From contig CAZOLJ010000047.1 in NCBI GenBank assembly GCA_964580575.1, positions 1 through 35,919 of the forward strand: a DNA stretch of 35,919 bases, read 5' to 3'. This DNA comes from CAVPDE01 sp964580575 (lineage in GTDB: Bacteria > Desulfobacterota > DSM-4660 > Desulfatiglandales > HGW-15). Below are positions 1 through 7,086 of this stretch, one piece after another. The notes under the pieces were generated by a model that was not told where the DNA came from, searched no databases, and worked only from the letters and a program-made list of their open reading frames with translations. Numbering within the stretch: position 1 is the stretch's first letter; each line of letters starts with the position of its first letter. Position numbers and translations under genes: made by a program.

Positions 1-303
1 GAAGCCCTTGAAAAAGGGCAGGGAAGCACTATCCGTTTCAGCAAGACGTTGAGGATGGAGATGCTTTACACCGCCTTGTTCTTAAAAGAGAAGGGCAAAA
101 TCATTCGGATTGCAGTGCCCATGACTAAAGTGAGGTTGTTCCAGAACGAAATGATGATCCTTTTCTCGCTCGCTTTGTTCCTCGTGCCGTTCTTTGCAAT
201 CATCGTCACCTTCTTCTTTACGAAGTACGGAATCTATGAGGGGAACCAGAGAAGCCTTCGATGCCGTTGCGAAACACAGGGGGCCTTTCAAGGTCGAAAT
301 TAA
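1..303 (+). pseudogene. PhoR-like sensor histidine kinase, broken N-terminal fragment
   Basis: The reading frame is open from the first base of the window, so the 5' end lies outside. It encodes part of a periplasmic sensor region (motif STIRFSKTL, then KIIRIAVPMTKV) followed by one hydrophobic transmembrane helix (about residues 48-75), which is how PhoR-type phosphate-sensor kinases look just before their HAMP/PAS region. After the helix the frame runs only about 25 unrelated residues to a TAA stop. No HAMP, HisKA or ATPase domain follows, so the gene is cut. The DNA after the helix resembles dispersed repeat sequence, which suggests disruption by insertion or recombination. Family assignment is by residue pattern only. 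Confidence 0.5.
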
Positions 304-348
304 ACGCCCACTAGCAGGCCTCCACATCAGCCTGCTAGAACGAATTTT

Positions 349-447
349 CTTCCCCCTCCCCTAACCCCTCCCGCCAAGGGGGGGATCCTGAGCGATGCTC
401 CTTATGTTCCTCCCCCTCGACGGGGGAGGCAAGGTGGGGGTGAAGGA
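349..447. repeat. GC-rich palindromic intergenic repeat
   Basis: Runs of C (CCCCCTCCCC) are followed by runs of G (AAGGGGGGG), then a second C-rich/G-rich pair (CCCCCTCGACGGGGGAGG). The arms can pair, so transcripts would form hairpins. A related block (CCCCCTCCCC ... AGGGAGGGGAG) occurs at 22984-23030, which makes this a dispersed repeat family rather than a single terminator. It sits just beyond the stop codon of the LysE-family gene on the minus strand and could end its transcript. Confidence 0.55.
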
Positions 448-457
448 ATACCGTCAT

Positions 458-1078
458 TCATCCCAGGAGGGCGAGAAGGCCGGTGACGACGCCGAAGCCG
501 AAGAGGATGATCCCCGCAGTCCTATTGGCAAGGCGAAGTTGACTCGGGGTCAGCTGAGGACTGAAGAGGTTGACACCTCCCACGAAAATGGGGCCCCAGA
601 GGGACGACCCTACAAAAACGCCGATCACCAGCATCCCTGTGGAAACGTAGGCATCCTGCCACCCGCCGATCCCCAAAGCGGAGAAGGTGGCCGTGAATAC
701 CAGTATGGCCAGCGGGTTTGTGAGCATGAGGAAGAAGGACGAACCGAATGAGGCGACGAATCCATGACCGGTCGCCTCAGGGGTTTTTTCAGTGGGATGA
801 GTGAGGAATATCTTGATCCCCATGGCGATCAGTATGAGACCGCCCACTACCTTGAGAACTGTGCGCTCGTTGGTCAGGAAATTTGAAATGTAACTGACTC
901 CCAGTCCGGCGATGGCGCAGTAGATCGCATCCACCACAGAGGCTCCAAGGACAGCAGCAACCCCAGCCGCTTTCCCATCCATCAACGTCCTCCGGGCGCA
1001 CAGGAGGCCGATAGGGCCGAAGGGAACGCAGATGATAAAGCCTAGGATGAGGCCTTTGATGAAAAATGCTAACTCCAC
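458..1078 (-). CDS. LysE/RhtB-family membrane exporter
   Basis: A 206-residue protein with about six hydrophobic helices. Members of the LysE/RhtB family export amino acids or related small molecules across the inner membrane. The N-terminal region carries the family pattern GLILGFIICVPFGPIGLLCA, and a second conserved stretch MLTNPLAILVF lies near residue 120. The length is normal for the family. The start is GTG (complement of 1076-1078), because no in-frame ATG fits the first helix. It is the last gene before the two-component pair but is separated from it by about 170 bases, so joint transcription with the kinase is possible but not shown. The substrate is unknown. Confidence 0.85.
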   Translation of the reverse strand: MELAFFIKGLILGFIICVPFGPIGLLCARRTLMDGKAAGVAAVLGASVVDAIYCAIAGLGVSYISNFLTNERTVLKVVGGLILIAMGIKIFLTHPTEKTPEATGHGFVASFGSSFFLMLTNPLAILVFTATFSALGIGGWQDAYVSTGMLVIGVFVGSSLWGPIFVGGVNLFSPQLTPSQLRLANRTAGIILFGFGVVTGLLALLG

Positions 1079-1252
1079 TCTGTCTTCTCTGGTCCTTTCA
1101 TCCTTTATCCCTCATGAAGACGGACGAGACTCCTTTCTTCAGGCTCGGCTGTCAAGTGGAATTCTTGGACGGCGTAACAAACCGACACGAAGACCTTCGC
1201 CGCGGAGGCAAACTTGAAATACTTCCGGAGGTGGGCAGTTTCAGCCTTTCTT

Positions 1253-2659
1253 TTAGAGCCCCTGTTCCGTTGCTTTTCGCGGTAGTGCGATTCGCATTCT
1301 GTAGCCCTCTTCCACATTGCACGCTTGAATCGTGCCTCCATGGGCCTCGATGGTTTTTTTCGCAATGGCAAGACCTAACCCGAAGCCCGCTTCCCTTTTT
1401 GTTCCCAGTCGGTAAAAGGGCTCAAAGATCTTCTCCAGATCTTCTTCCGCGATCTTGTCGGACGTATTGGTCACCAGAAGTTCCATCTCTTCTCCGACCT
1501 CTTTCATCTCGACGCTCACACGGCCTCCAGGCGGTGAATACTTGATTGCATTTTCAACAAGATTGGAGAAGGTCGTCTGCAGTGCATCCGGATCTCCCCA
1601 CAAAGGCGGCTCAAAAGAGAAGTCCGCGGTCAAGTGAAGGCTTCTCTGTTCAAAAGCCGGCGTCAGCCGGCTAAGGAGCCCCTGCATCAGGTCCACGGGA
1701 TTCACAGGTTGAAAACTCAAGGGCTTGTCCTTGAGATCAAGTTTGGAGAGCATCAGAATGCGGCCGATGAGGTCATCCAGCTCCCCGACGTCTTCACGAA
1801 TTTCATTGAGGTATCTGTGGAGACCCTCGTCATTCTCCTTCTCCAGCTTTTCCCTGAGCATCTCTTCCGCAATACGAATTCGTGCCAGGGGCGTCCTGAG
1901 TTCGTGGGAGATGTGTGCCGTCAGCTCTTTGCCTCCTCGAACCATTTTTTCCACCCGGTCCGCCATGTGGTTGAAGGCTCGTCCAAGCTTGCCGATCTCA
2001 TCTTTCCTTTTCACGACGGCCCTGTGCGACAGATCGCCTTCCGCAATAAGCTGGGCCGAGTGCCTAAGTTCGTTGATCGGCTTGGAGATCAGCCTTGAGA
2101 CAGGCATCACCAGAAGCGCGATCACTACGCCGATGATCCCAAGGCCCAAGAGAAACCCTTCTTCCGGATGGGCGGGTTTCCTCTTGGCAAAGAGGACATG
2201 AAGCTCGGCGGTCTTTTCCGCCTTGAGCTTGATAGGAATGACCGCATACAGCCTTGGGGCTCCCCGGCGTCCATGGTACAGTCTGAAATGGCCGAAGTCC
2301 TTCCATCGCCGCTCTTGGAGCCCGCTCTGCTCCTTGGGCAGATCGCCGGAAAAGGATTTTACCACCACTTGGCCCTCTGGATCTTGTAACCAGACCTGCG
2401 CACCCAGAACCGCCCCCCAATCCCGGACGAGGTCCTTCAAGGATTCGTTCTGAGACAGGTCGACGTGTGGGGCTGCATTCACCTTGCTGTCAAGGACCTC
2501 CTTGACCAGCGTGACCTGCGCCGATGCATAATGATCGAATTCCGACTGGAAGAATCTGCCCATGATGATCCCGAAAAGGGCAAAGATGAGGATTTCCGTC
2601 ACGATGAGGATCAGAAGAAAGGAAAGAAATATCCTGATATAGATCTTGCTCGGTTTCAT
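1253..2659 (-). CDS. CpxA-like sensor histidine kinase
   Basis: A 468-residue inner-membrane kinase that would sense an envelope signal and phosphorylate the adjacent regulator. Order of parts: transmembrane helix 1 (about residues 10-33), a periplasmic domain (about 34-168), helix 2 (about 169-187), HAMP linker (about 188-240, with EIGKLGRAFNHMADRV), HisKA with the phosphoaccepting His at about 252 in SHELRTPLAR, then an ATPase domain with NLVENAIKYSPPGG, FEPFYR and GFGLGLAIAKKTIEAHGG. I place the start at the ATG at 2659 (MKPSKIYIRI), two bases after the TGA of the upstream regulator, rather than at an ATG at 2692 inside it. The tight spacing points to translational coupling. CpxA-like rather than EnvZ-like is inferred from the neighbouring Spy/CpxP gene. 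Confidence 0.9.
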   Translation of the reverse strand: MKPSKIYIRIFLSFLLILIVTEILIFALFGIIMGRFFQSEFDHYASAQVTLVKEVLDSKVNAAPHVDLSQNESLKDLVRDWGAVLGAQVWLQDPEGQVVVKSFSGDLPKEQSGLQERRWKDFGHFRLYHGRRGAPRLYAVIPIKLKAEKTAELHVLFAKRKPAHPEEGFLLGLGIIGVVIALLVMPVSRLISKPINELRHSAQLIAEGDLSHRAVVKRKDEIGKLGRAFNHMADRVEKMVRGGKELTAHISHELRTPLARIRIAEEMLREKLEKENDEGLHRYLNEIREDVGELDDLIGRILMLSKLDLKDKPLSFQPVNPVDLMQGLLSRLTPAFEQRSLHLTADFSFEPPLWGDPDALQTTFSNLVENAIKYSPPGGRVSVEMKEVGEEMELLVTNTSDKIAEEDLEKIFEPFYRLGTKREAGFGLGLAIAKKTIEAHGGTIQACNVEEGYRMRIALPRKATEQGL

Positions 2660-2661
2660 CT

Positions 2662-3360
2662 TCAATGCACGAACAGGTACCCGCTTCCCCAAATGGTCTT
2701 GATCCGCTTGGGGGAACGGGGGTCTGATTCAAGCTTCGCCCTCAGCTTGCTAATGTGCATGTCAATGCTTCTGTCAAAGGCCATGAAGTCCTTACCCCGC
2801 GCCAGGGTCATGATTTGATCTCGACTCAGGACCCTGTTGGGATTCTCCATCAGCACCTTGAGCACCCGGTATTCCGTAGAAGACAGGGGGACCTCTTTTC
2901 CCTCCATCAGAAGGGCCTGTCTCGCCTTGTCGAGCACGAGGTTCCCTGCCTCAAGGCACATCCCTTCACTCTCCTCCTCAGTCGGTCTCGTTCCAGGCTC
3001 CAGCCTTCGCAGCACGGCTTTTATACGCGCCAGGAGTTCCCTGGGGCTGAAGGGTTTCGGAAGGTAGTCATCCGCACCGAGCTCAAGTCCAACAACCCGG
3101 TCCGCTTCCTCCCCCTTGGCCGTGAGCATGATGACCGGGACGCTGGATGCCGCACGGATCTCCTTCAGCACCTCCAGGCCGTCTTTTCCCGGCAGCATGA
3201 TGTCGAGAATCACGATATCCGGGGATTCTTTCCTGATAGAGTCGAGCACGCCTTCACCGTCTGCATGCGTGTAAACCTGGAATTCATAGCCCTCCAGGTA
3301 TTCCTTGATCAGGCTGCGGAGCTTTTTGTCGTCATCGACAATTAGAATCCGTTTACCCAT
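2662..3360 (-). CDS. CpxR/OmpR-family response regulator
   Basis: A 232-residue DNA-binding response regulator. The receiver domain has the acidic pair near residues 9-11 (VDDD), phosphoacceptor Asp53 (VILDIMLPG), Thr80 (LTAKG) and Lys102 (LPKPF). The C-terminal half is an OmpR-type winged helix (LSSTEYRVLKVLMENPN ... SIDMHISKLRAKLE ... IWGSGYLF). I chose the ATG at 3360 because a GGGG stretch in AAGGGGTGACATCC sits just upstream; a GTG three codons earlier is also open. Transcribed with the kinase. Its probable operator, TTTAC boxes at 3375-3432, lies directly upstream, so autoregulation together with the divergent Spy-like gene is likely. Confidence 0.93.
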   Translation of the reverse strand: MGKRILIVDDDKKLRSLIKEYLEGYEFQVYTHADGEGVLDSIRKESPDIVILDIMLPGKDGLEVLKEIRAASSVPVIMLTAKGEEADRVVGLELGADDYLPKPFSPRELLARIKAVLRRLEPGTRPTEEESEGMCLEAGNLVLDKARQALLMEGKEVPLSSTEYRVLKVLMENPNRVLSRDQIMTLARGKDFMAFDRSIDMHISKLRAKLESDPRSPKRIKTIWGSGYLFVH

Positions 3361-3374
3361 GGATGTCACCCCTT

Positions 3375-3432
3375 TTTACAAGCTTTTACATCTTTTCAAC
3401 ACTTTTTTACAGATCGGAAAAACACTCTTTAC
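3375..3432. promoter_or_regulatory. Array of CpxR-like boxes between divergent genes
   Basis: TTTAC occurs at 3375-3379, 3385-3389, 3406-3410 and 3428-3432. The first two form TTTAC-N5-TTTAC, which on the minus strand reads GTAAA-N5-GTAAA, the known CpxR consensus of enterobacteria. The four boxes start 10, 21 and 22 bases apart, close to whole helical turns, so they would lie on one face of DNA. The array lies between the regulator start (3360) and the Spy-like start (3504) and can serve both. Confidence 0.7.
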
Positions 3433-3503
3433 AATTCAGGATTACTCTATTCACAAGCTCGCGAGATCACCAACAAAGTACTGAATGAAAGGAGGACAAG
3501 ACA

Positions 3504-4022
3504 ATGAGCAAAAGAAAAAAGACTGTCATCGGAGCCCTTATCCTGTCCCTCGCAATTCTCGTGGGGATCGGCGCCACCATGGCCTATGGGCCAAGGGGAT
3601 CATGGGCGAGGGGCTTTGCTCCCCGCTTTCACGGCATGGCCTGTCATCCGGGACCTCACGGCGAGGACATTGCCGACTTTATCCTGTGGAAAATGGATCG
3701 GCACGTGAAGGACTTGAATCTCAACGAAGCTCAGAAGGGGGAATATGAAAAGATCAAGGAGGAAGTCAGGGCTGGTATGGCCGACGCCATTGAAAAGAAG
3801 CAGGAGTTCCGCGGGATCGTGCACGCGGAGATGAACAAAGAGCACCCCGACATCAACGCCCTGGCCGTTCTCATGAAAGACCGGGCGCAGCGCGTCCCGA
3901 CAATGGTTGCAAAACCCATCGATCTGTTTGTGGACTTTTACAACCTTCTCAACGAGGCCCAGAAGGCCCAGGTGATCCAGATGTTCCGATCGAGAATGGG
4001 TTCGGAGCGACAGCACTCTTAG
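3504..4022 (+). CDS. Spy/CpxP-family periplasmic stress protein
   Basis: A 172-residue exported protein. Residues 1-27 form a signal peptide (KRKK, then a hydrophobic helix, with a likely cut after ATMA). The mature part is mostly helical and contains two LTxxQ-like motifs typical of Spy/CpxP proteins: LNLNEAQKGEYEKI near residue 75 and LLNEAQKAQVIQMF near residue 150. Spy is an ATP-independent periplasmic chaperone; CpxP is a feedback inhibitor of CpxA. The ATG at 3504 follows a strong GGAGG at 3491-3495. Divergent to the CpxRA-like pair with the TTTAC array between them, which supports a role as a target or feedback subunit of that system. A metal-binding role (several His in the N-terminal mature region) cannot be excluded. 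Confidence 0.82.
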   Translation: MSKRKKTVIGALILSLAILVGIGATMAYGPRGSWARGFAPRFHGMACHPGPHGEDIADFILWKMDRHVKDLNLNEAQKGEYEKIKEEVRAGMADAIEKKQEFRGIVHAEMNKEHPDINALAVLMKDRAQRVPTMVAKPIDLFVDFYNLLNEAQKAQVIQMFRSRMGSERQHS

Positions 4023-4079
4023 GTGAAATGGCCCTATTGTGCCGCATCCGGGATCTCGCGAGCCGTTCAAACGCCATTC

Positions 4080-4188
4080 CATCGCTTGATCCGCGATGCT
4101 GAGCAGCAACCGAAAAGAAAGCCCTCCCTGCCTTTCCGCCGGACCCGGAAAAGGATTCGGCCATATGACGCAAGCCGTGAGGGCTTTC
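4080..4188 (+). other. Structured leader upstream of the flavodoxin-like gene
   Basis: Between the Spy-like gene and the next gene are several nested inverted repeats: CATCGC/GCGATG (4080-4085 with 4093-4098), a perfect 10-bp outer stem GAAAGCCCTC/GAGGGCTTTC (4117-4126 with 4179-4188), and an inner stem CCTTTCCG/CGGAAAAGG (4131-4138 with 4146-4154) with one bulge. The outer stem ends 25 bases before the start codon. No T-run follows, so it is not a plain terminator. It may be an mRNA processing site, a regulatory leader or a degenerate repeat. Confidence 0.45.
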
Positions 4189-4213
4189 GATATTCCATGA
4201 AGGAGGGAGTATC

Positions 4214-4924
4214 ATGCCGAAAATGACGAGAAGAGCATTCGTGAGAGACGCCGCTTGCTTGGCAGGAGGAGCACTCTGCACCTTTTCCTCTGGATCAGGT
4301 CTATTCATGCCCGTAGAGAGTTGGGCTTCCAAGTTGGTTTTCATTGAGTCGACCTGTGGGGAAAACAACAGGCAGCCCAGGCGAGTGTTGGTCGCCTATG
4401 CCAGCATGCATGGCTCCACCGGGGAAGTAGCCGAAGCCATTGGCAAGGTCTTATGCGGGCAGGGTGCGGCGGTAGACGTTCGATTGACTAGAAATGTAGA
4501 CCTTTTGACCCCCTACGACGCTGTTGTCGTAGGAAGTGCAGTCAGAAGTGACCAATGGCTTTCCGATGCGATTCACTTTGTGGAAATAAACCGCAAAGCC
4601 CTGAGCCAGATCCCCGTCGCTTACTTTCTAACCTGTCTGACGCTGACAAAACCGTCCGAGGAGAACTCGAGAAAAGCAAGATGTTACATGGATCCGGTAC
4701 TGGATGCCGTTCCAGAGGTAAAACCTGTAGAGATGGGGTTGTTTGCAGGTGTCTTGGACTACACCAAGTATTCTGCCGGTATGGGAGTGGTCATGAGATA
4801 CAAAATGGGGTCAAAGGGAGTCAAGGAGGGAGACTATCGAGATTGGGATGCAATTCGATCTTGGGCCGGAAAATTCACGCCAAAGTTCACCGCAAGTACC
4901 GGGAGCGGCTCAGCCCTGGCATGA
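4214..4924 (+). CDS. Tat-exported flavodoxin-domain protein (HemG-like)
   Basis: A 236-residue protein. The N-terminus has a twin-arginine signal (TRRAFVRD at residues 5-12, then a hydrophobic stretch AACLAGGALC). From about residue 57 it has a flavodoxin fold: VLVAYASMHGSTGEVAEAIG is the FMN phosphate loop, followed by YDAVVVGSAVRSDQW and, at the end, the RDWDAIRSWAGKF segment seen in HemG-type flavodoxin-like proteins. HemG oxidises protoporphyrinogen with menaquinone, but it is cytoplasmic; a Tat-exported relative would act in the periplasm or at the outer face of the membrane. The ATG follows AAGGAGGGAG. About 190 bases downstream of the Spy-like gene on the same strand, so it may share its promoter. 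The specific reaction is unknown. Confidence 0.75.
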   Translation: MPKMTRRAFVRDAACLAGGALCTFSSGSGLFMPVESWASKLVFIESTCGENNRQPRRVLVAYASMHGSTGEVAEAIGKVLCGQGAAVDVRLTRNVDLLTPYDAVVVGSAVRSDQWLSDAIHFVEINRKALSQIPVAYFLTCLTLTKPSEENSRKARCYMDPVLDAVPEVKPVEMGLFAGVLDYTKYSAGMGVVMRYKMGSKGVKEGDYRDWDAIRSWAGKFTPKFTASTGSGSALA

Positions 4925-4973
4925 TCCGGCGCGTGCGCACGGCGGCGCTGTCACCGGGCAGGGGACCGGGCCT

Positions 4974-5078
4974 TCAGATCCAAATCCAAAGGCTTCGGTT
5001 CATCAGCAAGCCGCCGACCACGCCCATGACGATCACGGGCACAAGGGTTGCCGGGTGAGTCTGGTGAACCGGCTTCAC
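4974..5078 (-). CDS. Possible 34-residue hydrophobic small protein coupled to mnmG
   Basis: A GTG (5076-5078) overlaps the TGA stop of mnmG as GTGA, a layout typical of translational coupling. The frame encodes 34 residues, with a hydrophobic stretch LVPVIVMGVVGGLLM that could span a membrane and a Trp-rich end (LWIWI). No separate ribosome site is clear and I recognise no family. It may be a real leaderless-coupled microprotein, a remnant of a larger membrane protein, or chance. Confidence 0.25.
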   Translation of the reverse strand: MKPVHQTHPATLVPVIVMGVVGGLLMNRSLWIWI

Positions 5079-6958
5079 CCGCTGGAATGACCGCTTAATT
5101 TCTTCAGATGCACTTGAATGGCCATCAGGGCGGCTGGCGTGATCCCCGAAATCCGAGAGGCTTGCCCCAAAGAAACAGGTCTCACTTTGCTGAGCTTTTC
5201 CCTGGCTTCTCTGGTGAGCCCATAAACAGCGGCGTAGTCCACGTCTTCAGACAAACGCACGTTTTCCATCTTCCTGAGCTTTTCGACCTGTTTCTGCTGG
5301 TGCGCGATGTAGCCTTCGTATTTGATTCTTGTCTCCACCTCTTCAAAGACGCTCTCGTCTGTTTTCTGAAGCTCAGGGGCAAAACGAAACAGGTGCTCGA
5401 AGAGGATCTCCGTTCTTCGCAACAGCTGCGCAAGGGAGGTGATGTTCTTGATGGAGGTGGATCCCAGGCCTTCCAATTGATCCACTACAGAGGGCTCGGG
5501 CCTGACCTTCGTGTCGTTCAAACGGTCTAGAAGGTTCTCGACAGCCTCTCTTTTCCTGCAAAACTGCCCGTACACCTCCTCCGAGACAAGGCCGAGGCCA
5601 TAGCCTATGTCCCTCAGCCTGAAGTCTGCGTTGTCCTCTCGCAGGAGAAGACGGTACTCGGCCCTGGAAGTGAACATCCGATAAGGCTCGTTGGTCCCCT
5701 TGGTGACCAGGTCATCCAGCAGGACTCCGATGTAGGCTTGAGATCGGTCCAGAACGAGGGGTTCTTGCCCGCGGACCTTCAACACAGCGTTGATGCCGGC
5801 CATGAAGCCCTGAGCCGCCGCCTCTTCGTATCCGGAGGTGCCGTTGATCTGGCCTGCGTGATAGAGACCTTCGACCAGCTTGGTTTCCAGTGTGGGTTTG
5901 AGCTGCAACGGGTTCACAAAGTCGTATTCTATAGCATAGCCGGGTCTGAGGATCTCGGCCCGTTCGAGCCCGGCAACGGATCTCACCATCTTAAGTTGAA
6001 CGTCGATCGGAAGGCTTGTGGGAATGCCGTTGGGGTAAACTTCAACCGTGTCCAGTCCCTCAGGCTCCAGAAAAATCTGGTGCCGCTCTTTCTCTGCAAA
6101 GCGCACGACCTTGTCTTCAATGGAGGGGCAGTACCTCGCGCCGGTGGCCTTGATGATGCCGCTGTAAAGGGGCGACCGATCGAGGCCTTCTCGGATCAAG
6201 GCGTGGGTCTTTGAATTCGTGTAGGTGATGTGGCAGGGAACCTGTGGCAGAGAGATTCGAGTGGTCGTGAAGGAGAAGGGCCTGGGTTTCGGATCTCCGG
6301 GCTGAACCTCCAGACCGGTATAGTCTATGGTGCGGCCGTTGAGCCGAGGAGTGGTTCCGGTCTTCAGTCTTCCCACTTCAAAACCCAGTTCTTTGAGCTG
6401 CTCTGAGAGGAGATTGGAAGGAGGGTCCCCCATTCGGCCTGCAGGGAAATGATCGAGCCCGATGTGGATCAGGCCTCTCAGGAAAGTCCCTGTGGTAAGG
6501 ATGACGGTCTTGGACAGGAACCTCTCATGGATTTGAGTTTCTACCCCTTCGATTCGGCCGTCCATGATGAGAAGCCGGTCCACCATGGCCTGGCGAAGAT
6601 CGAGGTTGGGTTGGCTCTCTACAACCCCCTTCATCCTTTTCCTGTAAAGGTCCATGTCATTCTGGGACCTTGACCCTTGGACGGCCAGACCCTTTCGGGT
6701 GTTGAGGCGCCTGAACTGGATGCCTGTTTGATCCGCATTCTTGGCCATTTCACCGCCCAAAGCGTCGATTTCCTTTACCAGGTGCCCCTTGGCCAGGCCG
6801 CCGATGGCAGGATTGCAGCTCATGGCCGCGATGTGGTCGAGATTGATGGTCAGGAGAAGGGTGGGATGGCCCATGCGTGCCGCTGCAAGAGCCGCCTCGC
6901 AACCTGCGTGGCCGGCACCCACAACGATCACGTCATATGGTTTCTCGTAGGTGGGCAT
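5075..6958 (-). CDS. mnmG: tRNA U34 carboxymethylaminomethyl synthase, large subunit MnmG (GidA)
   Basis: A 627-residue FAD protein that, with MnmE, installs the cmnm5 group at wobble uridine 34 of certain tRNAs, using methylene-tetrahydrofolate and NADH. Seen: N-terminal dinucleotide-binding motif VGAGHAGCEAALAAARMG, the family signature GGLAKGHLVKEIDALGG, the stretch GTTPRLNGRTIDY, the site YCPSIEDKVVRF with the conserved Cys, and GQINGTSGYEEAAAQG. The length matches the family (about 620-630). Start at ATG 6958 (MPTYEKPYDVIVVG). It lies about 130 bases downstream of purA on the same strand, separated from it by an inverted repeat, so the two may be co-transcribed. A normal housekeeping copy without visible damage. 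Confidence 0.97.
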   Translation of the reverse strand: MPTYEKPYDVIVVGAGHAGCEAALAAARMGHPTLLLTINLDHIAAMSCNPAIGGLAKGHLVKEIDALGGEMAKNADQTGIQFRRLNTRKGLAVQGSRSQNDMDLYRKRMKGVVESQPNLDLRQAMVDRLLIMDGRIEGVETQIHERFLSKTVILTTGTFLRGLIHIGLDHFPAGRMGDPPSNLLSEQLKELGFEVGRLKTGTTPRLNGRTIDYTGLEVQPGDPKPRPFSFTTTRISLPQVPCHITYTNSKTHALIREGLDRSPLYSGIIKATGARYCPSIEDKVVRFAEKERHQIFLEPEGLDTVEVYPNGIPTSLPIDVQLKMVRSVAGLERAEILRPGYAIEYDFVNPLQLKPTLETKLVEGLYHAGQINGTSGYEEAAAQGFMAGINAVLKVRGQEPLVLDRSQAYIGVLLDDLVTKGTNEPYRMFTSRAEYRLLLREDNADFRLRDIGYGLGLVSEEVYGQFCRKREAVENLLDRLNDTKVRPEPSVVDQLEGLGSTSIKNITSLAQLLRRTEILFEHLFRFAPELQKTDESVFEEVETRIKYEGYIAHQQKQVEKLRKMENVRLSEDVDYAAVYGLTREAREKLSKVRPVSLGQASRISGITPAALMAIQVHLKKLSGHSSG

Positions 6959-6974
6959 ACATCAAAGAAAGGCA

Positions 6975-7032
6975 CAAGGTACACGGTACACGGCAAAAAC
7001 AATTTGAACAAATCCCTGTACCGTGTACCTTG
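6975..7032. repeat. Inverted repeat between purA and mnmG
   Basis: Two perfect 16-base arms, CAAGGTACACGGTACA (6975-6990) and its complement (7017-7032), are separated by 26 bases. The arms also contain an internal short direct repeat (GTACACGGTACACGG). It could form a long stem in RNA or DNA. There is no T-run after the stem, so it is more like a dispersed intergenic repeat than a terminator. Confidence 0.65.
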
Positions 7033-7086
7033 CGCCTTGTACCTCTGCGCATATCTCCGATCTGAATCAACGAAGTAAAACGTTGC

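Noticed and set aside
395..751. Plus-strand open frame of 118 codons
   Set aside because: It is the reverse of the LysE-family gene; composition (Gly/Glu/Asp repeats) is typical of an antisense shadow and there is no ribosome site.
4555..5058. Plus-strand open frame overlapping the flavodoxin gene end
   Set aside because: Lies in another frame of a well-supported gene and gives Gly/Arg-rich nonsense.
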